Positions 8,763-16,755 of a stretch of DNA of 41,943 bases are shown in pieces; positions within the stretch are counted from its first letter, which is position 1, and every line of letters begins with the position of its first letter. Position numbers and translations under genes: made by a program. Source of the stretch: Planctomycetia bacterium. Its GTDB lineage: Bacteria > Planctomycetota > Planctomycetia > Planctomycetales > Planctomycetaceae. The notes beneath the pieces were generated by a model, which searched no databases, was not told the DNA's origin, and saw only the letters and a program-made list of their open reading frames with translations. The stretch spans positions 1 through 41,943 of the forward strand of contig JAPLNX010000424.1 of NCBI GenBank assembly GCA_026400935.1, written 5' to 3'.

Positions 8763-9830
8763 TCAGGGATTCTTGCGAACGAGCCGCCAGACATCCGGCT
8801 CCATGTTATTGCCAGCGATCATCCACAGAGCCCCATCGTGAACGATCAGGCTGGCCGCATGGCGGGGCTTCCAGGGAGTGTTAGGGATTTCTTTCCAGTT
8901 GACTCCGTCGGTAGAGTGCCACACATCCTTGCGATTGCCCCCTTCGACGTGATAGCCCTCCATCACCCACAGTCTTCCGTCCCACGCAGCCACATCGTGG
9001 TACTGACGTGGATGCCAGGGAGCCTTCTTAGTGTGCTCGGTCCAATGGATACCGTCAGCCGAACTCCAAACGTCGTTGTGGAATTTACGTTGAGGTATCT
9101 TCGGAGTGTCGTACGTCCCGCCGCCGAGAACCCAGATTCGACCGTTCATGACGGCGCTTCCGCCAATCATTCCGCGCGGAGACCAACAAGGTTCTTGTGG
9201 TGTAACCTCCTGCCATTCGACTCCGTCCGTTGAGGTCCAGGCGTCGCGGTAAAACTTTTCCTCTCCTCCTGCAAAGGCAGGCATCGACTGACCACCGATC
9301 ACCCACAACTTGTCGTTATGCACGACCGTGTAATGCAGCACGCGCGAGCTCCAAGGGACATCTTTCCCTTTGTTGACGTAGCTCCAGATCTTCCCATCAA
9401 CCGAGCTCCAGACGTCATTCTGGTAGTGCCTCTGGTTGCAGTCCCCACCAATGATCCACATCTTGTCCTTGTAGACTGCGTAGCCTGCGGTGTGACGCCC
9501 TTCCCAGTCGGAGGCCCGATCGAACGAGCTGTCCTTAAAGGTGTTGGGCTTCACGAGCGACCAGTTCGCTCCGTCCTTGGACGACCAGACGTCGTTATTA
9601 CAGATCATGGGGAAGACCGCCCGATTTCCCGGGTTCCAGCCACCAAGCAGCCAAAGTTCACCCTGGTAACTAAGAATGCCCGCACCATCCCGCCCCACCC
9701 AAGGGGCGTTCATGGTCACGAGCTTCCACTCGTATTCCGGCTCATCGGCAGCGTCGGCGGAGCCCAAGGGCAGCAGCGCCACGTACAACAGCAGAGTGAT
9801 GCCCAAAACCAATCGTGAATTCATCAACAT
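8763..9830 (-). CDS. Secreted kelch-repeat beta-propeller protein
   Basis: A 355-residue exported protein with a clear signal peptide (LGITLLLYVALLPLG, cut near SADAADE) and a strong AGAGGAG ribosome site. Six or so kelch-type repeats of the form LWVIGG / DVWSSADGxxW (e.g. LWLLGGW, MWIIGGD, LWVIGGQ, IWVLGGG, LWVMEG, LWMIAGN) alternate regularly over the whole mature chain and form a complete propeller. No catalytic residues can be assigned. It is the only exported product inside an operon of otherwise cytoplasmic enzymes and one transporter. A role in binding the substrate outside the inner membrane is an inference. Confidence 0.82.
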   Translation of the reverse strand: MLMNSRLVLGITLLLYVALLPLGSADAADEPEYEWKLVTMNAPWVGRDGAGILSYQGELWLLGGWNPGNRAVFPMICNNDVWSSKDGANWSLVKPNTFKDSSFDRASDWEGRHTAGYAVYKDKMWIIGGDCNQRHYQNDVWSSVDGKIWSYVNKGKDVPWSSRVLHYTVVHNDKLWVIGGQSMPAFAGGEEKFYRDAWTSTDGVEWQEVTPQEPCWSPRGMIGGSAVMNGRIWVLGGGTYDTPKIPQRKFHNDVWSSADGIHWTEHTKKAPWHPRQYHDVAAWDGRLWVMEGYHVEGGNRKDVWHSTDGVNWKEIPNTPWKPRHAASLIVHDGALWMIAGNNMEPDVWRLVRKNP

Positions 9831-9891
9831 GATTGCTCCTCTGGCAGGTCAAGGTAGTGAGTAGAAGTCCGTAGCGGGTCGGAACATCGAG

Positions 9892-10788
9892 TTACACATA
9901 CTCGGGCAGGAACCGTTTCCAGTTCTCATAAATGATGTTGTGAATCATCTCGTCCGGGATCTTTGGAAAATTGGTACCGCGGACGATGTCATTCACTTTG
10001 TGCTGACCGGCAATCACCTGTGCCGGAGTCGCCGAAGGGAAGTCGGAACCGAAAATGAGTTTGTGTTCCACTCCATATTCCCTGGCCGTCATGAATGCCT
10101 GGTAATGCCGAAGCGGACGATAGTGCAGAGCGGAAATGTTCGCGTACAGATTCGGGTGCTTGCGGATCAGCACGACACATTCAGTTTCCCAGGGATGTCC
10201 CATGTGGGCGATGACGATCCTCAGGTCCGGGCAAGCCACGGCGATATCCTCCAGTTGAATCGGGTTGGCGTATTTCAGCGGTCCTGGTCGGACGAACGAT
10301 GTCCCCTGATGGATGTTGACTGGGATACCCAGCGACTCGGCCTTCTTGAACAACGGCAGGTGTTTCGGATCCTGGGGATCCCAGTTTTGATAAATCGGCG
10401 AACACTTCAAACCGCGCAGTCCCAGGTTGTTGACATAGTGGTCTAGTTGCTCGACACAGTCTGCATCGTTGGGATCGACCGAGCACCAGCCGATGAAACG
10501 GTTAGAGTGCTCATGGACAAACTTGGCGATCAGTTCCTGGTCAGCGTTGATGCCACAGAATGGTGCCTTGATGCCAAACACAATCACCTTGTCCGCTTCG
10601 GCTGTGGCGTTCAGAAGCTGTTCTGGCCGAGAATCAAATGCGTTGGCTTGCGAAGTGTCGCTGCCCGCAAAATAGACGTCCGGTGAGAGTTTCATCTTCG
10701 CACGCTTGGCCTCCCACGCGAACTCAACGAATTCATCAGAAAGATGTTCCGGGTACCACATCAGGTTGGTATGGGTATCAAACAGCAT
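9892..10788 (-). CDS. Amidohydrolase-2 family metal-dependent hydrolase
   Basis: A 298-residue TIM-barrel hydrolase (amidohydrolase superfamily, COG2159-like). The start chosen is ATG 10788, eight residues or so downstream of an AGGAG site. A longer frame upstream lies inside the transporter gene. The usual N-terminal HxH metal motif reads His6-Thr-Asn8, so one ligand His is replaced by Asn. Other ligands look present: His160 (NIHQG), His195 (IAHMG) and Asp249 (GSDFP). Family members decarboxylate or hydrolyse amide, lactone or ring substrates. The gene overlaps the transporter's 3' end by 11 bases, indicating translational coupling. Cytoplasmic location is inferred from the lack of a leader. 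Confidence 0.82.
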   Translation of the reverse strand: MLFDTHTNLMWYPEHLSDEFVEFAWEAKRAKMKLSPDVYFAGSDTSQANAFDSRPEQLLNATAEADKVIVFGIKAPFCGINADQELIAKFVHEHSNRFIGWCSVDPNDADCVEQLDHYVNNLGLRGLKCSPIYQNWDPQDPKHLPLFKKAESLGIPVNIHQGTSFVRPGPLKYANPIQLEDIAVACPDLRIVIAHMGHPWETECVVLIRKHPNLYANISALHYRPLRHYQAFMTAREYGVEHKLIFGSDFPSATPAQVIAGQHKVNDIVRGTNFPKIPDEMIHNIIYENWKRFLPEYV

Positions 10789-12184
10789 GTGTGACTCCTG
10801 AGGTTTCGAGAGTTCGGTTGGGATCAACGGCCAGCCAGCAGGCCGCCGCCAAAAGGTAGAATCCGGCGTGCAGCCAGAAAACACGGTTCCAGTCGCCATC
10901 CGTTGCCCTGGTGAAGTCGATCAACTTTCCAACGAGGGGCGAGACCAGAACGCCTCCCAAGGCAGAGAAACTGTTCATGACGCCCATGACGACGGCCGTA
11001 TTGCGACCGCCAATGTCCATGACAGCCACCCATGGAGCTGCGCTGGCCAAGCCCGAGAACAGGGCCGCCACCGTCAACCAGGCCGCCGTGGCTGCCGCCG
11101 AATCCGTGTCGCCCGCGATTGCGGTGAACACTCCCGCCAGAACCAGCATCGCCGCAGCGAGCCCCGATCGACTGTAGAACTTGCTCCCGGTCAAGCGATA
11201 CACGCGGTCGACGAGCACTCCTCCCAGCATCGTTCCGCCAATGAACGTGACGAGAGACCAGGTAACCAGAGCACCTGCCTCTTGCGGTGGAACCCCGTGG
11301 ATGTATTCGAGAAGCGCGGGGAGAAATGTCACCGTCAAGTTGTAAGCGGACGCCTTCAGCAGCGCCTGCACCGAGAGTCCCCACATGCCAGATCTGGACA
11401 AGAGTCGAAGAACATTCTGCATTCTCGACTCGCTTCCGGCTGCGGGGACACTCGCAGTCTGGAGCTCAATTTTCGCACAGAGATCATTGGTATCCGCGCG
11501 CGTCTGGAAAGTGGCCAACCCTGCCCACGACTCGCTCGGTGATTCCTCATCGACGCGACGCAGCCAGCGGACCTGCTGAGGAGTGGAGCGAAACACGAAG
11601 GCAAACACGACCGCCCAGAGGACACCTAACGTCGAATAGCCGACGATGATGCTCCGCCACGGAAAGTCCCGCAGCAACCAAGAGGTCAAGGATAAGCTGG
11701 CAATACTGCCCACCGACATGGCGACGACCATCACAGCACTGGCAACCCCGCGCCCCGCGTCAGCGATCCAGTCTCGCACCACCAGCGCTTGATTAGGCAC
11801 GAGACCCGCCTGAGCCAGCCCGAACAGAAACCGAATGACCAGCAGTCCGGCAAACGTCGACATGAAAGCCGTCGCAAAGGTTGTCAACGACCAGAGGACA
11901 GCCATGAACGGCAGGGCCAGCCGTACCCCCAGCTTCTGCCCCATCCACCCGCCTGGTACCTGAAGGATCATGTAACCCAGCGAAAACGCGCCGTAGAGCA
12001 ACCCGAATTGCTCGTTGTCAATTCCGAGTTCCTTCTGGATTGTCGTGTTGGCGACAGCCAGCGAGTGCCGCGTCAGATAGGCAAGGAATGACGCCATCGC
12101 CAGCAGCAACAACACGCCCGATCGCGCCCACCACAATCGAGAGTCGTTCAGCGGAGATGTCATGCTGCATGCCTTGTCGAACAT
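10778..12184 (-). CDS. MFS transporter, anion:cation symporter type
   Basis: A 468-residue inner-membrane protein with about 12 hydrophobic segments. The MFS loop 2-3 signature GWMGQKLGVR is present, and a long hydrophilic central loop (about residues 200-265) lies between the two six-helix halves. The overall pattern resembles the ACS family (hexuronate, galactonate, phthalate and similar organic anions). It is the only transporter of the operon and so the likely importer of the pathway substrate. Two starts are possible: ATG 12184, given here, overlapping the amidase end region, or ATG 12163, which has AAGG upstream. Its 3' end overlaps the amidohydrolase start. Confidence 0.87.
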   Translation of the reverse strand: MFDKACSMTSPLNDSRLWWARSGVLLLLAMASFLAYLTRHSLAVANTTIQKELGIDNEQFGLLYGAFSLGYMILQVPGGWMGQKLGVRLALPFMAVLWSLTTFATAFMSTFAGLLVIRFLFGLAQAGLVPNQALVVRDWIADAGRGVASAVMVVAMSVGSIASLSLTSWLLRDFPWRSIIVGYSTLGVLWAVVFAFVFRSTPQQVRWLRRVDEESPSESWAGLATFQTRADTNDLCAKIELQTASVPAAGSESRMQNVLRLLSRSGMWGLSVQALLKASAYNLTVTFLPALLEYIHGVPPQEAGALVTWSLVTFIGGTMLGGVLVDRVYRLTGSKFYSRSGLAAAMLVLAGVFTAIAGDTDSAAATAAWLTVAALFSGLASAAPWVAVMDIGGRNTAVVMGVMNSFSALGGVLVSPLVGKLIDFTRATDGDWNRVFWLHAGFYLLAAACWLAVDPNRTLETSGVTHAV

Positions 12185-12189
12185 CGAGT

Positions 12190-13083
12190 TCAGCGACGGT
12201 ACCGCTCGACGTACCGCCGTTCAATCTTGGCCCCTACGGTTCCGCTGCCGTAGTAGCCGATTGACAACCGACCCACATGGGTAAGCAGGTCGTATGCGTC
12301 CCAACGGTTCCACGCATAATCCGCTTCCATCCAGAGAATCAGTCGCGCGTACGCTTCGGCGATCGCCCGTTCCAGCGTGCCGTGAGTGGCGACGCACATG
12401 AGAAACTCGGCGTGAGAGATGCGGATCCCAGACAAGTGTGGCCGACGAATCAACTTGACAGTCACCGTCGAATAAGCCGCCATCTCCAACCCGGTCGCCG
12501 ACAATTCGCCATGTCCCATCGCCGCGTGAGCATCTCCGAGGTAAAGATACCCTCCGGGCACTTTGACGGGCAGAAAGATCGTGCTTCCCGGACACACCTC
12601 GACCAGATCGAGATTGCCGCCGTGGGGACCAGCAGGGCCCGTGGTCGGTACTCCCCAGTCGGGAGCCGTGCCAATGCAGCCCAGCATCGGCTGATAGGGA
12701 ATGAAGATGTTGTCCTTCCACGCGATCTGCCCGTCGCGAATCGGACAGACATGCGCCCCGTGCGGGACATCATTGCCTAGCCATTCGCCGAGTTGTTTCG
12801 GGGCACCTGTGTAGGTTGCGCACTGGCCGTCCCGGGGTTCGATTTGTTCAATCGTCACCGCCAGTTCATCTCCAGGTTCGACACCCTCTACAACAATGGG
12901 ACCGGCCACGGGATTGCTAAATGGCATTGCCGTCTTGTCGCGACGGTCACCCTGTCGGCGAATCTGGCCCGACAACGCGTCTTCCGATTCCACTCGAATC
13001 GTCTCTCCGGAAACGATGCGACACCGAGGCTCGACGGCCCGGCTGAATTCATAGATCAGCGGTTGGGCAGAGATATTTTGCAA
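12190..13083 (-). CDS. Acetamidase/formamidase family protein
   Basis: A 297-residue FmdA/AmdA-type amidase and the first gene of the minus-strand operon. Landmarks are PFSNPVAGPIVVEG, GCIGTAP (135-141), GPHGGNLD (152-159) and GDAHAAMGHGE (183-193), the last two containing the probable metal and active-site residues. Known members release ammonia from formamide or acetamide. No in-frame ATG fits the family N-terminus; the start is a TTG preceded by AAGG-type sequences. The transporter begins 6 bases after its stop. With the formamidase-like and creatininase-like enzymes further down, it makes three amide-cleaving families in one operon. Confidence 0.87.
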   Translation of the reverse strand: MQNISAQPLIYEFSRAVEPRCRIVSGETIRVESEDALSGQIRRQGDRRDKTAMPFSNPVAGPIVVEGVEPGDELAVTIEQIEPRDGQCATYTGAPKQLGEWLGNDVPHGAHVCPIRDGQIAWKDNIFIPYQPMLGCIGTAPDWGVPTTGPAGPHGGNLDLVEVCPGSTIFLPVKVPGGYLYLGDAHAAMGHGELSATGLEMAAYSTVTVKLIRRPHLSGIRISHAEFLMCVATHGTLERAIAEAYARLILWMEADYAWNRWDAYDLLTHVGRLSIGYYGSGTVGAKIERRYVERYRR

Positions 13084-13190
13084 CGGAGAGACCCCTTCGT
13101 CCTTTATATTGTTTAGCCAGCCGCCATGATTGATGTGGGATATTCTTTTTCAGGGCGACGTGCAAGCCAGTGCAAATCGGGGGAATTGAG
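13084..13190. promoter_or_regulatory. Divergent intergenic region with a possible promoter for the minus-strand operon
   Basis: This is the only non-coding space between the operon and the divergent PSD1 gene, so both promoters should be here. On the minus strand, TTGCAC (13165-13160) and TATCCC (13142-13137) lie 17 bases apart, a passable sigma-70-like pair. A second TATAAA occurs nearer the start. No clear operator palindrome was seen. Low certainty. Confidence 0.3.
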
Positions 13191-16100
13191 ATGCCAACGA
13201 AGCGACTCGTGACGAAATCGACTCTCGCAATCGTCGTCATTCTCGGTGTATCGGTCACCGGTTTGCCGTCCGAACCGATGGATTACTTGCGTGACATCAA
13301 GCCGCTCTTGAAGGCGCGGTGTTATGCGTGTCATGGGGCGCTCAAGCAAGAAGCCGGATTGCGGTTAGATACGGGTCGCTTCATGCGGCAAGGTGGTGAC
13401 AGCGGGGCGGTGGTCATCCCCGATAAGCCTGAACAAAGTCGGCTGATCGAGCGTGTTTCCGACAAGGATGCGAAGAGCCGGATGCCGCCGGAAGGGGAAC
13501 CGCTCACGGCCGCACAGACCGAACTGTTGCGAGCATGGATCGCTGACGGAGCAAAGTCGCCGGATGGCGAACAGGCGGAAGCCGACCCACGCTCGCATTG
13601 GGCCTTTCAGCAACCCGTCCGACCTGTTGTGCCAAGAGTTGCCGAGTCGAACAGAAAGCAAAATCCAATTGATGCGTTTGTGGAGGCGGAGCTCGCGCGG
13701 CACGGTTTGACGCCGCAACCAGACGCCGCGAAATCGGTGTTGTTGCGGCGTGTGTTTCTCGATCTGATCGGCCTGCCGCCGACGCGAGCGGAGTTGCAGG
13801 CGTTTCTCGCCGATGATTCTCCGGCGGCTTACGACGCGGTCGTCGATCGGTTGTTACTCGATCCGCGTCATGGCGAGCGTTGGGCTCGGCATTGGATGGA
13901 CATCTGGCGTTACAGCGATTGGTACGGTCGCCGGTATGTCCCCGATGTGTGGAACAGTGCTCCACAGGTTTGGCGTTGGCGCGATTGGATCGTGCGGTCA
14001 CTCAATGATGATCACGGCTACGATCGGATGTTGCGGGAGATGCTCGCTGCCGATGAGATCGCCCCTGAAGACGACAACGCGGCGGTCGCAACCGGTTATC
14101 TGATCCGGAACTGGTACGCGCTAAATCCGAACGACTGGATGCGAAACACGGTCGAGCACACCGGCAAGGCATTTCTCGGTCTGACTTTCAATTGTGCTCA
14201 CTGCCACGATCACAAGTACGACCCGATCACGCAGGAGGATTACTTTCGGCTGCGCGCGTTCTTCGAGCCGATCAACATCCGCCAAGACCGTGTACCGGGT
14301 GAAGCCGATCCGGGGCCGTTTCAGGAGTACAACTACAGCACGCTCCGCAAAATTCAGCGGCTGGGAGCGGTGCGGATTTACGACAAGACCGCCGATGCAC
14401 CGACTTGGTTCTACACCGGCGGCGACGAACGCAATCGCGTGAAGGAACGGGGTTCAATCGCGCCGGGAGTGCCGGCGTTTCTGTCCATTTCCGCTCCGCA
14501 GATCGCCGCGATCGAACTGCCTGTTCGAGCATGGTATCCGGGATTGCGTCCGGCGATTCACGACAGCCTTCTGTCCGAAGCCCGTGCGGCGATCACTTCC
14601 GCAGAGGCAGAGTTGTCTGCCGTCAAGAAACTTGGCAGCGAGGTTCCGCCTGCGGCACGCGATCAACTCGCGCAAGCCGAAACGGCGTTCAAAGTGGCGG
14701 CCGAACAAGCCGACAACGAAGGCCGACCCGGCGCGCTCGTCGGCCGGCAATCGTTGTTGCTCGACGCCACCGCCGGACGTCGCGTTGTGCAAAACGGACT
14801 CACTTCGTTGAAGGCGCTGGATGACGGCACGACGCTCGGCTTTGAGTTGCTGATCCTCAACGAGGCTCACGTCAACTTTCAATTGGCGAAAGATGTCGTG
14901 AAGGGACTGACAGCCGGTTACGTCGCGTTCGAGAAGGGCCGCATTGTCTCGTATCAGCCCGGCACGTTCAGCGAGTTCGAGACTGGGAAATACGACTTCG
15001 CTGCCGGGCAGAAACGGTTTCGTGTGACGCTCGTCCTCGAAACGAAAGCGGATCGATGCCTGCTAACAGTGCGTTCTCTCGCGGATGACAAAATGCTGGT
15101 CGACCGCGTGCCAATCGCGCTCAATGGTTGGAATCCTGTTGGCGATGCGACGAAGGGGATCTCGTTTGACTGTCGCACCGGCTGTGTCGCGGTCATTGAT
15201 GAGGTCACGATCTCGGCACCGCTCCCCGCCGAGGCAGATGCCGGAACCTCGCCGACGCGATTGCTCACGTTTAACTTCGAGCCGCCAAACTACATCGATG
15301 GTTGCGACATCGCGGGAATTGAGGGTTGGTCACTCTCGCCTTTCGGCGTGGCGGGAGCGACATCGGTCGTTTCCTCGACGGCCGGAAACGAATCACTACG
15401 CAGCGTGATGCAGCAACTCGCGACCGCTCGCCGCACAGTCGAAGCCGCAACGCTACCGCTTCGCGCGGCAGAAGCGCGACTGTTTGCGGCTCGTGCTGAA
15501 CTGTCGAGCCTCGAAGCTCGCATCGCTGCCGACCGTGCGAAGTTTAGCGAGACACCGGGTGCGGACCTTGTTGCACTGGCTCGCACGGCGAGCCGATTCG
15601 AACGCGATGCGGAGGTTCGCAAAGCGGACGCCGACGTGCTTGCTCAAGAACGTGCGTTGGCAATCTCCGAAGCGAAACCGATGGCCGATGCCAATCGCGC
15701 GAAGGAAATCGACGCGATCAACAAGCAACTCGCGGTCACTCGACCTGCGCTCGACAAAGCCCGTATCGCGGCAGCCGACATGGCGTCAGAGGTCTACTCG
15801 CCCTTCAGCCCGTCGTATCCGAAGATCAGCACCGGCCGGCGAAAGGCGTTGGCCGAATGGATGACCGGTCGCGACAACCCCTTAACCGCGCGAGTCGCCG
15901 TGAATCACATCTGGGCTCGGCACTTTCATTCGCCGCTCGTCGCCACCGTCACCGATTTCGGTCTCAGCGGCGCTCGTCCCACGCATCCGGAGTTGCTCGA
16001 TTGGCTGGCAGTCGAGTTGATGGAATCCGGCTGGAGCATGAAGCACGTGCATCGGTTGATCGTCACGAGTGCGGCGTATCGGCGTGCGACCAGCGTAGGT

Positions 16101-16751
16101 TGGGATTCTATCCCGACCTCTTCTGAAGCGGCGGCATTGTCGAAGTCGCAAAGCGGACGGGATGGAATCCCATCCTACGAGGCCGACCCGGAAAACAAAC
16201 TTCTCTGGCGCATGAACCCCGGACGTATGGAATCCGAAGTCGTGCGCGACAGTCTGCTATACGTCGCCGGTAAACTCGACCCGAAGATAGGCGGACAGGA
16301 GCTTGAAAATAGCGAAGCACTCACGACCTTCCGTCGCAGTTTGTATTACGCCGTCTATCCGGAACAAGGGGGCAAGAGTTCGCTCGGCGAGTTGTTCGAC
16401 GCGCCGGACGCGCTCGACTGTTACCGCCGCACTCGGAGCGTCATTCCACAGCAAGCACTCGCGCTGACCAACAGCGAGTTGGTGCATCAGATGAGTTCGA
16501 CACTCGCGGTCGCATTGACGAGCGAAACGGGAGTGACAATGGACGCGAGCCCCAAGCTATTCATCATCGCCGCGTTTGAAAAGATTCTGTCGCGATCACC
16601 GACCGATGCGGAGTTGCAACTCTGCGGTGAGACGCTCGACAAACAACGTGACTTGCTGGCCAAAACAAATGCCGCCGACGCTTTAACACGAGCTCGTGAA
16701 AGCATCGTGAGAGTACTCTTGAATCACAACGACTTCATCACGATCAGGTAG
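13191..16751 (+). CDS. PSD1 protein: secreted cytochrome-like PSCyt1 + DUF1549 + DUF1553
   Basis: A protein of 1186 residues starting at ATG 13191, after a G-rich ribosome site; an in-frame GTG seven codons earlier is less likely. Order of parts: signal anchor (about 10-25), PSCyt1 with haem motif Cys44-YA-Cys47-His48, DUF1549 with a second CxxCH (CAHCHDHKYDP), a concanavalin-like/coiled-coil middle unusual in length, and DUF1553 (MTGRDNPLTARVAVNHIW). The function of this planctomycete family is unknown; a redox or surface role is usually presumed from the haem motif. An 86-bp palindrome (16094-16179) is carried in frame within DUF1553. The DUF1501 partner gene follows 4 bases later, the standard pairing. 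Confidence 0.88.
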   Translation: MPTKRLVTKSTLAIVVILGVSVTGLPSEPMDYLRDIKPLLKARCYACHGALKQEAGLRLDTGRFMRQGGDSGAVVIPDKPEQSRLIERVSDKDAKSRMPPEGEPLTAAQTELLRAWIADGAKSPDGEQAEADPRSHWAFQQPVRPVVPRVAESNRKQNPIDAFVEAELARHGLTPQPDAAKSVLLRRVFLDLIGLPPTRAELQAFLADDSPAAYDAVVDRLLLDPRHGERWARHWMDIWRYSDWYGRRYVPDVWNSAPQVWRWRDWIVRSLNDDHGYDRMLREMLAADEIAPEDDNAAVATGYLIRNWYALNPNDWMRNTVEHTGKAFLGLTFNCAHCHDHKYDPITQEDYFRLRAFFEPINIRQDRVPGEADPGPFQEYNYSTLRKIQRLGAVRIYDKTADAPTWFYTGGDERNRVKERGSIAPGVPAFLSISAPQIAAIELPVRAWYPGLRPAIHDSLLSEARAAITSAEAELSAVKKLGSEVPPAARDQLAQAETAFKVAAEQADNEGRPGALVGRQSLLLDATAGRRVVQNGLTSLKALDDGTTLGFELLILNEAHVNFQLAKDVVKGLTAGYVAFEKGRIVSYQPGTFSEFETGKYDFAAGQKRFRVTLVLETKADRCLLTVRSLADDKMLVDRVPIALNGWNPVGDATKGISFDCRTGCVAVIDEVTISAPLPAEADAGTSPTRLLTFNFEPPNYIDGCDIAGIEGWSLSPFGVAGATSVVSSTAGNESLRSVMQQLATARRTVEAATLPLRAAEARLFAARAELSSLEARIAADRAKFSETPGADLVALARTASRFERDAEVRKADADVLAQERALAISEAKPMADANRAKEIDAINKQLAVTRPALDKARIAAADMASEVYSPFSPSYPKISTGRRKALAEWMTGRDNPLTARVAVNHIWARHFHSPLVATVTDFGLSGARPTHPELLDWLAVELMESGWSMKHVHRLIVTSAAYRRATSVGWDSIPTSSEAAALSKSQSGRDGIPSYEADPENKLLWRMNPGRMESEVVRDSLLYVAGKLDPKIGGQELENSEALTTFRRSLYYAVYPEQGGKSSLGELFDAPDALDCYRRTRSVIPQQALALTNSELVHQMSSTLAVALTSETGVTMDASPKLFIIAAFEKILSRSPTDAELQLCGETLDKQRDLLAKTNAADALTRARESIVRVLLNHNDFITIR
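16094..16179. repeat. 86-bp palindromic element inside the PSD1 coding frame
   Basis: Arms at 16094-16114 and 16159-16179 are inverted copies matching at 19 of 21 positions (core GGGATTCTATCCC against GGGATGGAATCCC). They are separated by 44 bases. The element encodes SVGWDSIPTSS and GRDGIPSYE, breaking the usual short link between the YRRAT and ADPENKLLWRMNP motifs of DUF1553 without disrupting the frame. Its sequence differs from the palindrome at 1198, so it belongs to another family. Confidence 0.7.
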
Positions 16752-16755
16752 AAAC

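Noticed and set aside
10789-10899. Longer N-terminus of the amidohydrolase
   Set aside because: These codons lie within the transporter gene; the AGGAG site and the DTHT motif support the shorter form.
13170-13190. GTG start for the first PSD1 gene
   Set aside because: The ATG seven codons on has a better placed ribosome site and leads straight into the signal sequence.
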